A stretch of 6,294 bases of DNA from Ardenticatenaceae bacterium (GCA_020634565.1 JACKBN010000036.1:1-6294); one strand, 5' to 3'. Shown: positions 1 through 5,912, counted from the stretch's first letter. A program made the numbers and translations. Notes: a model not told the origin generated them from the sequence alone.

Positions 1-1
1 G

Positions 2-58
2 GGCAACGCGCATCGCATTATCACCGTGCGCGGCATTGGTTACCGTTTTGATGGCTAA
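2..58 (+). CDS. C-terminal end of an OmpR/PhoB-family response regulator (partial)
   Basis: Reading from base 2 gives 18 codons ending at TAA 56-58, with the peptide HRIITVRGIGYRFDG at the end. The TVRGxGYRF stretch is the typical last beta-hairpin of the OmpR/PhoB winged-helix DNA-binding domain. The receiver domain and most of the DNA-binding domain lie before the window. The gene sits directly upstream of a PhoR-like kinase on the same strand and faces a pst operon, so it is probably the partner regulator (PhoB/PhoP type) that would bind the TTAACA repeats near 5870-5969. The family call is firm from the motif, but the phosphate-specific role is inferred from context only. Confidence 0.85.
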   Translation, partial: GNAHRIITVRGIGYRFDG

Positions 59-67
59 CTGCGGTTG

Positions 68-137
68 TCAGTATTCAGTGAACCAGTAATCAGTTTATTT
101 GATTACGGACCTCCTGATCACTGACCTACTGATTACT
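68..137. repeat. Short CAGT-type repeat spacer with inverted halves
   Basis: The spacer between the regulator and the kinase consists of CAGT words at 69, 76, 84 and 91 (7-8 bp apart), followed by the opposite-strand word CTGA at 114, 121 and 129. AGTAATCAGT (85-94) and ACTGATTACT (128-137) are a perfect 10-bp inverted repeat, and TCAGTG (75-80) pairs with CACTGA (119-124), so the transcript could fold into a long imperfect hairpin. It fills the place where the kinase ribosome binding site should be. Similar CAGTAATCAGT-like spacers are scattered in many filamentous bacterial genomes. Its function is unknown. Confidence 0.65.
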
Positions 138-141
138 AAAA

Positions 142-1533
142 ATGTTCCCCCAAATTCGTTGGCGCATCGCCATTTCTTACTTCATTTTGGTCACCGTCGT
201 GATGGCTGGTCTTACTGCTTACCTGTCTCGGCCGGGCTGCCTGGGAGATGCCAGCTGCGTCCGCCAGTCAGTTTCGTCTGCGGCGGTGGTGTTGCTGATT
301 CTAACGGCCGTTATTGCCTACCCCATTGCCGCCCGCACCACCAAACCCGTGCTCCAGCTGCGCCAGGTCATTGAACGCATTACCAAGGGGGAATGGGATG
401 CCCGCGTGTTGCCCCAAACTCGGGATGAAACGGGCGAGCTCATTCTGGCCTTCAACGACATGATGAGCCAACTGCGCCAGCAGCATCTGGCGCTGCTGGC
501 GGAAAACAGCCAGTACAACACCGTGCAGAACTACATGGCGGATGGCGTACTCATCACCGACAACGAAGGCAATGTTCGGCTCATCAACCCGGCAGCAAGC
601 AAACTGTTTAATCTCTCTGAAAAGTCGGCTCTAGCTCACTCATTTGCCGAGGTGGTGCGCCACCACCAGCTCATTGACCTGTGGCAGCAGTGCCAAAAAG
701 AGGGAACCGAGGTTACCGCGGCGGTAGAAATTGGGCGGGAGCTATTTTTGCAGGTGATCATCACGCCCTTCGAGGAAGGCTGGGCTACCGGCTACCTGGT
801 CATCCTGCAAGATTTAACCACGGTGCGCCATTTGCAAACGGTGCGGCGCGATTTTGTGAGCAATATTTCGCATGAACTGCGCACGCCGCTCGCCTCCTTA
901 CGCGTAATTATTGAGACGCTACAGGATAGTGCGCTAGATGATCTGGAAACGGCCGTTCGCTTCCTGGATCGTGCTGCTGGAGAAGTAGATGTTCTCACGC
1001 AGATGGTGGAGGAACTGCTGGAGCTGTCGCGCATTGAGTCGGGGCAGGTGCCGCTGCGCTTACAGGCTGTAAATGTCACCGATTTGCTGCTCAAGCCCCT
1101 GGACCGCCTGAAGCCCCAGGCTGAGCGTGGTCATGTTGAACTCATTCTGGATCTGCCAGCGGCGCTACCCAAAGTCTTGGCCGACGCGGACCGAATTCAC
1201 CAGGTGGTGACCAATTTGCTGCACAACGCCATCAAATTTACGCCTGAGGGAGGCAAAATTACGCTCAAGGCCAATCACCAAGACGGCGAAGTAGAAATTT
1301 CTGTGCATGATACGGGCGTGGGCATTCCTCAAGAGGATGTGGGGCGTATTTTTGAGCGGTTTTACAAGTCCGACCGGGCCAGAACGCGCAGTCGCGGGGG
1401 TACGGGATTGGGGCTGGCTATTTCGCGACATATTGTGCAGGTGCACAACGGCCGTATTTGGGTCAAAAGCAAAGAACAAAAAGGCAGCACCTTTTACTTC
1501 ACCTTGCCCGTCACTACCCTTGCCGACCCGTAA
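142..1533 (+). CDS. phoR: PhoR-like membrane sensor histidine kinase (HAMP-PAS-HisKA-HATPase)
   Basis: This 463-residue protein is a membrane histidine kinase that probably phosphorylates the regulator encoded just upstream in response to phosphate supply. Two membrane segments (about 8-28 and 44-64) flank a very short outside loop with two cysteines (C33, C39). A HAMP linker follows (about 66-115), then a PAS domain (about 125-228), the HisKA helix with NISHELRTPL (phospho-acceptor H244), and an ATPase domain with N box NLLHNAIKF (from N358), G1 box DTGVGIP (from D390), F box FERFY and G2 box GGTGLGLAIS (from G419). This order and the short loop match PhoR kinases, which are thought to sense through the Pst transporter and PhoU rather than through an outside domain. 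The ATG at 142 is the only sensible start: an in-frame TGA lies at 130-132 and no Shine-Dalgarno sequence is seen. The 3' end overlaps pstB1 on the other strand by 20 bp. The phosphate role rests on context. Confidence 0.9.
   Translation: MFPQIRWRIAISYFILVTVVMAGLTAYLSRPGCLGDASCVRQSVSSAAVVLLILTAVIAYPIAARTTKPVLQLRQVIERITKGEWDARVLPQTRDETGELILAFNDMMSQLRQQHLALLAENSQYNTVQNYMADGVLITDNEGNVRLINPAASKLFNLSEKSALAHSFAEVVRHHQLIDLWQQCQKEGTEVTAAVEIGRELFLQVIITPFEEGWATGYLVILQDLTTVRHLQTVRRDFVSNISHELRTPLASLRVIIETLQDSALDDLETAVRFLDRAAGEVDVLTQMVEELLELSRIESGQVPLRLQAVNVTDLLLKPLDRLKPQAERGHVELILDLPAALPKVLADADRIHQVVTNLLHNAIKFTPEGGKITLKANHQDGEVEISVHDTGVGIPQEDVGRIFERFYKSDRARTRSRGGTGLGLAISRHIVQVHNGRIWVKSKEQKGSTFYFTLPVTTLADP
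303..312. repeat. Iterated palindrome AACGGCCGTT, copy 1
   Basis: Perfect 10-bp palindrome inside the kinase gene, read as Thr-Ala-Val (55-57) in membrane segment 2. It is one of ten ACGGCCGT copies in the window. Confidence 0.8.
948..957. repeat. Iterated palindrome AACGGCCGTT, copy 2
   Basis: Inside the kinase gene after the HisKA motif, again read as Thr-Ala-Val (270-272). Confidence 0.8.
1447..1456. repeat. Iterated palindrome ACGGCCGT, copy 3
   Basis: AACGGCCGTA near the kinase C-terminus, read in another frame as Asn-Gly-Arg (436-438). Confidence 0.75.
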
Positions 1534-2269
1534 TGTAAAGCTCCGTCAGCTCTTCTTTGGGATTTGTGAACAACGTAGAAGTTTCGCCAAACTCCACCAG
1601 CTTACCCAGCCAAAAGAAACCGGTCCAGTTAGAAGCGCGCGCTGCCTGCTGCATGTTGTGGGTCACAATAACAATGGTGTACGCTTTGGCCAGCTGGCGC
1701 ATCAAATCTTCCACGTTTAGCGTAGCTACAGGGTCCAGGGCAGAACAAGGCTCGTCCATTAAAATCACTTCTGGGCGCACGGCAATGGTGCGAGCAATGC
1801 ACAAACGCTGCTGCTGACCCGGATTTAATTTTTGTGCCTCGCCAGACAAATTGTCCTTCACCTCGTCCCACAGCAGCACATCGCGCAAACTTTCTTCAAC
1901 CATTTCGTCCAGGTTGCGTGTTTTGGTCATGCCCAACACGCGGGGGCCAAAGGCCACGTTGTCGTAAATGCTTTGCGGGAATGGATTGGGACGCTGAAAT
2001 ACCATGCCCACGCGCTGGCGCAAATCAACCACATCCACTTCCGGCGCGTAAATATTATGCTCGTCCAAAAGAATCTCGCCCTCTACGCGCGTACCGGCAA
2101 TGGTGTCGTTCATCCGATTGATCGAGCGCAAAAAGGTGGATTTGCCGCAGCCTGACGGCCCAATGAGGGCCGTGATTTGATTTTCTTTCACCGGCAAGTT
2201 GAGTTTTTCTAATGCCTGGAAATTGCCGTAGTAAAAGCTGAAATCGTTTACAAGTAGCTTGTCGCGCAT
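1514..2269 (-). CDS. pstB: Phosphate ABC transporter ATPase PstB, copy 1 (degenerate signature motif)
   Basis: This ATPase (251 residues from the ATG at 2269) couples ATP hydrolysis to phosphate import through PstC/PstA at the inner face of the membrane. Its length and the TGR end match PstB. Motifs are Walker A GPSGCGKST (37-45, K43), Q-loop VFQRPNPFP (Q92), Walker B VILMDEP (D172, catalytic E173), D-loop SALD and H-loop VTHN (H204). The ABC signature is odd: LNPGQ (148-152) replaces the nearly invariant LSGGQ, although the following QQRLCIAR is normal. ATG 2269 is preferred to an in-frame TTG at 2281 because GGAG lies 6 nt before the ATG. It is the last gene of the pst operon, 24 bp after pstB2, and its end overlaps the kinase gene. 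A homodimer would have a defective signature in both ATP sites, so pairing with PstB2 is likely (inference). Confidence 0.93.
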   Translation of the reverse strand: MRDKLLVNDFSFYYGNFQALEKLNLPVKENQITALIGPSGCGKSTFLRSINRMNDTIAGTRVEGEILLDEHNIYAPEVDVVDLRQRVGMVFQRPNPFPQSIYDNVAFGPRVLGMTKTRNLDEMVEESLRDVLLWDEVKDNLSGEAQKLNPGQQQRLCIARTIAVRPEVILMDEPCSALDPVATLNVEDLMRQLAKAYTIVIVTHNMQQAARASNWTGFFWLGKLVEFGETSTLFTNPKEELTELYITGRQG

Positions 2270-2275
2270 GCTTGG

Positions 2276-2279
2276 CTCC
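2276..2279 (-). promoter_or_regulatory. Ribosome binding site of pstB1
   Basis: GGAG on the - strand lies 6 nt before the ATG at 2269. It overlaps the alternative upstream TTG codon (2279-2281), which therefore has no binding site of its own, and this decides the start. Confidence 0.65.
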
Positions 2280-2285
2280 AATGGA

Positions 2286-2295
2286 AACGGCCGTT
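2286..2295. repeat. Iterated palindrome AACGGCCGTT, copy 4
   Basis: Occupies part of the 24-bp gap between pstB2 and pstB1 and includes two bases of the pstB2 stop codon. It lies 6 bp before the pstB1 ribosome binding site. Confidence 0.8.
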
Positions 2296-3052
2296 AACCA
2301 AAACGCCCCGTCACATAATCCTCAGTCCGCTGATCCTCGGGGTAGACAAAAATTTGGGACTCATCCCCCACTTCAATCACGCTGCCATCCAGCAAAAACG
2401 CCACCCGATCAGCCACCCGCGACGCTTGCTGCACGCTGTGCGGCACCATGATCACGGTGTACTGCTGCTTAAGTTCAAACAACGATTCCTCCACCAGCGA
2501 AGTGGAAATCGGGTCCAAACCGGAAGTTGGGTTATCCAACAAGATGACCTCCGGCTCCAGCGCCAGGCTGCGCGCCAGGCACAGTCGCTGCTTCTGCCCG
2601 CCAGAAAGGGCAAAAGCTGAATCCCCCAGGCGATCCTTCACTTCATCCCACAGCGCCGCCTGCCGCAAAGAACGTTCTACCCGCTCATCCAGAACCGCAG
2701 GCGTACGAATGCCTGCCATCCTGAGGCCATAGGTCAAATTTTCGTAGATGGAACCGGGCAGCGGCGTAGGAATAGCAAATACCATGCTGACCCGCCGCCG
2801 TAAAGCAAACACATCTACGTCAGGGGCAAACAAATCCTGCCCGTCAAACACAATTGTGCCGTCACGCTCGCAGCCATCGACCAGATCAGACAAGCGGTTC
2901 ATCAAGCGCAACAAGGTGCTTTTACCGCTGCGGGATGGCCCCATCAGCACAAACAACTCATGTGGCTGAATATCCAGGTTGATATTTTTCAGGGCCTGCG
3001 TGCCGTCAGGGTAAGTAAATGAGAGATTTTGGATGGAAAGTTTTGCACTCAT
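2294..3052 (-). CDS. pstB: Divergent PstB-family ATPase, copy 2 (no catalytic glutamate)
   Basis: This second PstB-like ATPase (252 residues from the ATG at 3052) has the same fold and TGRFG end as PstB, and its signature LSGGQ (149-153) is intact. Several ATP-site residues are changed. Walker A reads GPSRSGKST (38-46, R41 for Gly, K44 kept). The Q-loop reads VFAIPTPLP with Ala93 for Gln. Walker B reads VILLDNP with N174 in place of the catalytic Glu. The H-loop reads VPHS (H205 kept, Pro for Thr). It should bind ATP but hydrolyse poorly with its own Walker B. It lies between pstA and pstB1, so it is probably the second ATPase half of the same transporter. A GTG at 3064 would add four residues and overlap pstA by 7 bp, but the ATG 5 bp after the pstA stop has a GGGAG 11 nt upstream and is preferred with moderate confidence. 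It belongs to a variant PstB group, and its separate role is inferred. Confidence 0.9.
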   Translation of the reverse strand: MSAKLSIQNLSFTYPDGTQALKNINLDIQPHELFVLMGPSRSGKSTLLRLMNRLSDLVDGCERDGTIVFDGQDLFAPDVDVFALRRRVSMVFAIPTPLPGSIYENLTYGLRMAGIRTPAVLDERVERSLRQAALWDEVKDRLGDSAFALSGGQKQRLCLARSLALEPEVILLDNPTSGLDPISTSLVEESLFELKQQYTVIMVPHSVQQASRVADRVAFLLDGSVIEVGDESQIFVYPEDQRTEDYVTGRFG

Positions 3053-3057
3053 AAGGG

Positions 3058-3903
3058 CTACCACTCCCGCCGCCGCCGCATGATGGTGCGGAAAACCGTG
3101 GCTACCAGCGTCAAAGACAAGACAATCAACAGTAAAACCAGGGCTGTGCCATACTGAATTTGCAACGGCATGCCGGGCACCTGGGTAGAAATGACAAACA
3201 AGTGATACGGCAGCGCCATCGTTTGATCAAAGATGGAGTTTGGCAGTTCTGGCAGGTAAAAAGCCGCCACGGTGAAAAGAATTGGGGCGGTTTCGCCCGC
3301 AGCGCGGCTTAAACCCAAAATGATGCCGGTGATAATGCCCGGCAGCGCGTGCGGCAGCACCTGGTTACGAATTGTTTGCCAGCGCGTGGCCCCCAGGCTC
3401 AAACTCACTACCCGAAAATCAGCGGGGACGGAGCGAATCGCCTCTTCGGCTGTGCTGATAAGCACGGGGAGAGTCATCAGCCCCAGCGTGAGCGAACCAG
3501 CCAAAATGGAGGTGCCAAAGTTGAGAAACAGCACAAACGCGCCCAGCCCAAACAGACCATACACGATGGAGGGAATGCCCGCCAAATTAACAATCGCCAG
3601 GCGAATGGTGCGGGTCAAACGATTGTCGCCAGCGTACTCGGCCAGGTAAATCGCGGCCCCAATCCCTAGGGGAATAGAGGCTACGGCCGTTCCCAAGGTC
3701 AAAAAGATGGTGCCCAATATAGCCGGCAGCAAGCCGCCTTCTGTCATGCCATTACGCGGCGGTTGGGAAAGAAACTCCCAACTGATTGCCCCTATCCCGT
3801 TCACCACCAAAAAACCAATCACATAAATAATGGGCAGAATGACGATAAAGGCAATGGCGGTGATTACGGCCGTTGCCACCTTTTGCGTTTGTTGGCGTGT
3901 CAT
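3058..3903 (-). CDS. pstA: Phosphate ABC transporter permease PstA
   Basis: This 281-residue inner-membrane protein forms the phosphate channel together with PstC. About six hydrophobic segments can be seen (about 12-34, 60-88, 103-127, 135-152, 186-206, 252-272). The cytoplasmic EAA-type loop SLGATRWQTIRNQVLPHALPG (about 168-189) is the coupling helix that docks on PstB, and GLSRAAGETAPILFT after it is characteristic of PstA rather than PstC. Its ATG shares one base with the pstC stop (TGATG), which suggests coupled translation, and AGAGGA lies 7 nt upstream (3911-3916). The protein is full length with a basic RRRR tail near the C-terminus. Nothing looks broken. Confidence 0.95.
   Translation of the reverse strand: MTRQQTQKVATAVITAIAFIVILPIIYVIGFLVVNGIGAISWEFLSQPPRNGMTEGGLLPAILGTIFLTLGTAVASIPLGIGAAIYLAEYAGDNRLTRTIRLAIVNLAGIPSIVYGLFGLGAFVLFLNFGTSILAGSLTLGLMTLPVLISTAEEAIRSVPADFRVVSLSLGATRWQTIRNQVLPHALPGIITGIILGLSRAAGETAPILFTVAAFYLPELPNSIFDQTMALPYHLFVISTQVPGMPLQIQYGTALVLLLIVLSLTLVATVFRTIMRRRREW
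3682..3691. repeat. Iterated palindrome ACGGCCGT, copy 5
   Basis: Inside pstA, read on the - strand as Thr-Ala-Val (72-74) in a membrane segment. Confidence 0.75.
3865..3874. repeat. Iterated palindrome ACGGCCGT, copy 6
   Basis: Near the start of pstA, read as Thr-Ala-Val (11-13), only 183 bp from copy 5. Confidence 0.75.
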
Positions 3904-4820
3904 CAGCGTTTCCTCTCCCGGCTACCGCCACTGCCCACCAACCAGGATGCCAGCGAATTAATGGCAAAGGTAATGAGGAACAAAATAATCCCAAGCATGA
4001 ACAGCACATGATAATGAGTACTCCCCTGTGCCACCTCACCCATTTCAGCAGCGATGGTCGCCGTGAGGGTGCGCATCGGCTGGAAAAAGATACCCGCGTT
4101 CAGCGGCGGCAGGTTAGCCGCGTTACCAGTCACCAACATCACCGCCATTGTCTCGCCAATGGCCCGGCCAATGCCCAGCATGATGGCAATAACAATACCG
4201 CTGCGCGCCGCAGGCAGCACCACGCGCCAGATGGTTTGCCACCGGGTTGCACCTAAGGCCAATGCCCCATCCCGATACTCTTTGGGAATCACATACAGGG
4301 CGTCTTCGGTGATGCTGATAATGGTGGGCAGCGACATGTAGGCCAAAATGAGGGAGCCAGAAAACGCGGTAAGCCCGGTAGACGCGCCCATTCGCTGAAT
4401 AAAAGGCGCAAGTGAAACCCAACCCAGAAAACCCAGCACAATGGAGGGAATACCCGCCAGCACTTCAATAATGGGCTTCAGCAGTTCACGCTGCCAGGTT
4501 GGCGCAATTTCACCAAGGTAAACGGCCGTAACCAAACCCAACGGCACCGCAATCACAACAGCCCCCACCGTCACCAAAAAAGAACCAGCTAACAACGGCA
4601 AAATACCGTACAAATCTTCGATGGGATACCAGCGGCGGGTAAACAAATCGCTCAACGAAATTTCGCCCAGGGTAGGCAAACCTTCGCGCAGCAAAAAGAA
4701 GAAAATCAGCCCCATAATCACTACAGCCGAGACGCCAGAGAGCCAAATCAAGCGCTCAATGATTTTTTCACGCCAGCCCGGCAGCTGCGATTTTGGCGGG
4801 GCAGGTATATTTGTTGTCAA
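3903..4820 (-). CDS. pstC: Phosphate ABC transporter permease PstC
   Basis: This 305-residue permease partners with PstA. A cytoplasmic N-terminus (about 1-22) is followed by a first membrane segment (about 24-44), then the core segments. The EAA loop ALGATRWQTIWRVVLPAARSG (about 188-208) is followed by GIGRAIGETMAVMLVTGNA, which is typical of PstC. The start is a TTG at 4818-4820, supported by a strong GGAGG 7 nt upstream; the next Met is residue 36, inside the first membrane segment, and is too late. It follows pstS by 42 bp, a gap that holds only an A/T-rich stretch and the binding site, so both are probably on one transcript. The last base of its stop is the first base of the pstA start. 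Confidence 0.95.
   Translation of the reverse strand: MTTNIPAPPKSQLPGWREKIIERLIWLSGVSAVVIMGLIFFFLLREGLPTLGEISLSDLFTRRWYPIEDLYGILPLLAGSFLVTVGAVVIAVPLGLVTAVYLGEIAPTWQRELLKPIIEVLAGIPSIVLGFLGWVSLAPFIQRMGASTGLTAFSGSLILAYMSLPTIISITEDALYVIPKEYRDGALALGATRWQTIWRVVLPAARSGIVIAIMLGIGRAIGETMAVMLVTGNAANLPPLNAGIFFQPMRTLTATIAAEMGEVAQGSTHYHVLFMLGIILFLITFAINSLASWLVGSGGSRERKR
4521..4530. repeat. Iterated palindrome ACGGCCGT, copy 7
   Basis: Inside pstC, read as Thr-Ala-Val (98-100). Confidence 0.75.
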
Positions 4821-4827
4821 AGCAAAT

Positions 4828-4832
4828 CCTCC
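4828..4832 (-). promoter_or_regulatory. Ribosome binding site deciding the TTG start of pstC
   Basis: A perfect GGAGG on the - strand is separated by 7 nt from the TTG at 4820. This is the strongest binding site in the operon. It supports a rare start codon that an ATG-only search would miss. Confidence 0.75.
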
Positions 4833-4862
4833 AAAAAAGAGTAAAAAAGGGCCATCAGAAGA

Positions 4863-5792
4863 TTATTCAACGGCCGTCAGCGGGACAAAACCCAACTGCG
4901 TCACAATTTCCTGGCCCGTGTCGCTCATAATCCAGGCCAGATAATCAGCAATGGCACCTTGCGGCTCCCCCGCCGTGTACATGAACAGGTTGCGGGACAA
5001 AGGGTATTCGCCAGATGAAGCCGTCGCGACGGTCGGCAATACAAATGGTTCCTCAGCGGTGCGCGCCACGGCAACAATTTTTTCATGCTCAGGGTCCACG
5101 TACCCCAGCCCATCGTAGCCAATGGCGTTGGGATTGCGCCGCAGCTCGCTGGTAATCCCCACAGACGACGGCATAAGCAGCGTTTGCGGGGCAAAAATAT
5201 CACTATTTTCTGAATCCCCTTGCCGCACCACTTCTTCCAGAAAATACACATGCGTTCCCGAATTGGTCTCGCGCGAGAGCAAAACGATCGGTTGGTCCAG
5301 GCCACCTACTTCTTGCCAGTTCGTCACGCGGCCAGTGTACATATCGGCAAGTTGGGCAATGGTGAGTTCGTTAATGGGGTTATCGGGGTGAACAATGACG
5401 GCCAGAGCATCAATAGCCACGACATGCTCAATCGGCTCAAAGCCATTGGCCTGCGCCTCTTCTATCTCGCTGTCCTTCATGGCGCGAGAAGCGTTGGCAA
5501 TATCTACCGTGCCGTTGATCAGGGCAGCAATTCCAGTGCCAGAACCACCCCCGGTAACGGCCACCGTCACTTCCGGGGCTACGTTTTGGTAAGCTTCCGC
5601 CCAGGCCAGAGCAATATTAACCAAGGTGTCTGAACCTTTGTTCTGAATTGCTTCCCCTGTACTGTTACTGTCGCCTTCTTCGGGACGGCATCCCCCCAGC
5701 AGCGTAGCAAATGTGAGTGAAAAAACAGCAAGCATTAACAGAAAACGGCCGTTTACCAACGGCGTTAACTTCGCAAAATGTTTATTTTTCAT
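4863..5792 (-). CDS. pstS: Phosphate-binding lipoprotein PstS
   Basis: This 309-residue protein captures phosphate outside the membrane and hands it to PstC/PstA. Its signal peptide (basic start, hydrophobic stretch about 17-32) ends in a lipobox LGGC with C35 as the predicted lipidated residue, so it is anchored to the membrane. Ligand loops typical of PstS are visible: GSDT (53-56), GGGSGTG (81-87), ASR (101-103) and SRETNSGT (173-180). The C-terminal GFVPL is also typical of the family. It is the first gene of the operon. The ATG at 5792 is the natural start because the signal peptide follows directly, although only a weak, distant AAAGAG is seen upstream. The signal peptide contains a copy of the genome-abundant palindrome, read as Asn-Gly-Arg (14-16). 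The gene looks intact. Confidence 0.95.
   Translation of the reverse strand: MKNKHFAKLTPLVNGRFLLMLAVFSLTFATLLGGCRPEEGDSNSTGEAIQNKGSDTLVNIALAWAEAYQNVAPEVTVAVTGGGSGTGIAALINGTVDIANASRAMKDSEIEEAQANGFEPIEHVVAIDALAVIVHPDNPINELTIAQLADMYTGRVTNWQEVGGLDQPIVLLSRETNSGTHVYFLEEVVRQGDSENSDIFAPQTLLMPSSVGITSELRRNPNAIGYDGLGYVDPEHEKIVAVARTAEEPFVLPTVATASSGEYPLSRNLFMYTAGEPQGAIADYLAWIMSDTGQEIVTQLGFVPLTAVE
4869..4878. repeat. Iterated palindrome ACGGCCGT, copy 8
   Basis: At the extreme end of pstS, read as Thr-Ala-Val (306-308), one codon before the last residue. Confidence 0.75.
5744..5753. repeat. Iterated palindrome AACGGCCGTT, copy 9
   Basis: In the pstS signal peptide, read as Asn-Gly-Arg (14-16). The symmetry extends to 12 bp (5743-5754). 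Confidence 0.8.
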
Positions 5793-5830
5793 AAGGTATG
5801 GCGGACTCTTTCCTCTATAGTCAACTAGGG

Positions 5831-5836
5831 ATTTTA
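5831..5836 (-). promoter_or_regulatory. Possible -10 element of the pst operon promoter
   Basis: TAAAAT on the - strand is one mismatch from TATAAT. It lies 38 bp before the pstS start and about 33 bp downstream of the nearest TGTTAACA box. The -35 position (5854-5859, TTGTGG) is poor, as expected for an activator-dependent promoter. An alternative -10 is TATAGA at 5814-5819. This is weak evidence and no transcription start is known. Confidence 0.3.
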
Positions 5837-5867
5837 CTTGGCGAAACTGACAGCCACAACCGAACTA

Positions 5868-5886
5868 TGTTAACAGATTGTTAACA
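5868..5886. promoter_or_regulatory. Candidate Pho box pair: TGTTAACA twice at 11-bp spacing
   Basis: TGTTAACA occurs at 5868-5875 and again at 5879-5886, exactly 11 bp apart, one helical turn. Each copy is itself a perfect palindrome, so the pair can be read in either direction. PhoP/PhoB-type regulators bind direct repeats with 11-bp period (TTAACA-like in Bacillus, CTTAACC-like in cyanobacteria). The location, 76 bp before pstS and next to a phoBR-type pair, fits a PhoB-type operator for the pst operon. Binding is inferred. Confidence 0.6.
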
Positions 5887-5912
5887 ACGGCCGTTTTTGG
5901 GCCTTTTGTTAA
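5881..5912. repeat. Imperfect inverted repeat in the divergent promoter region
   Basis: TTAACAA (5881-5887) pairs with TTGTTAA (5906-5912), and inside it GGCC (5889-5892) pairs with GGCC (5900-5903), giving 11 base pairs with a small bulge and a 7-nt loop. It is built from one TTAACA box and one copy of the ACGGCCGT palindrome, so it may be incidental. It has no clear U-run suited to a terminator of either flanking gene. Confidence 0.4.
5886..5895. repeat. Iterated palindrome AACGGCCGTT, copy 10
   Basis: In the divergent promoter region. Its first base is the last base of the second TGTTAACA box, so any methylation of this palindrome would touch the putative operator. Confidence 0.8.

Noticed and set aside
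229..234. An eleventh copy of the iterated palindrome
   Set aside because: This CGGCCG lacks the A/T flanks (TCGGCCGG), so it is an ordinary match and was not counted.
99..374. A 91-codon + strand reading frame beginning MITDLLITDLLITK
   Set aside because: It starts in the CAGT/CTGA repeat spacer and then overlaps the kinase gene in another frame; the repeated peptide only mirrors the DNA repeat and there is no ribosome binding site.
792..1094. Antisense reading frames inside the kinase gene (also 1165-1479)
   Set aside because: Arg/Ser-rich, low-complexity shadows of the kinase frame with no ribosome binding site or recognisable motif.
1839..1853. LNPGQ in PstB1 as a sequencing error
   Set aside because: Turning LSGGQ codons into Asn-Pro needs several base changes with the frame kept on both sides, and the rest of the gene is intact, so a simple error is unlikely.
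2270..2281. Longer pstB1 start at TTG 2281
   Set aside because: The GGAG lies between this TTG and the ATG at 2269 and serves the ATG; the four extra residues add nothing typical of the family.
3053..3064. Longer pstB2 start at GTG 3064, overlapping pstA by 7 bp
   Set aside because: GGGAG would overlap the GTG itself, while the ATG at 3052 has it 11 nt upstream; MSAKLSIQNLSF is a natural PstB start. Not fully excluded.
4821..4862. A-rich stretch between pstS and pstC as a terminator or attenuator
   Set aside because: No stem can be formed before the A/T run; the stretch holds just the pstC ribosome binding site.
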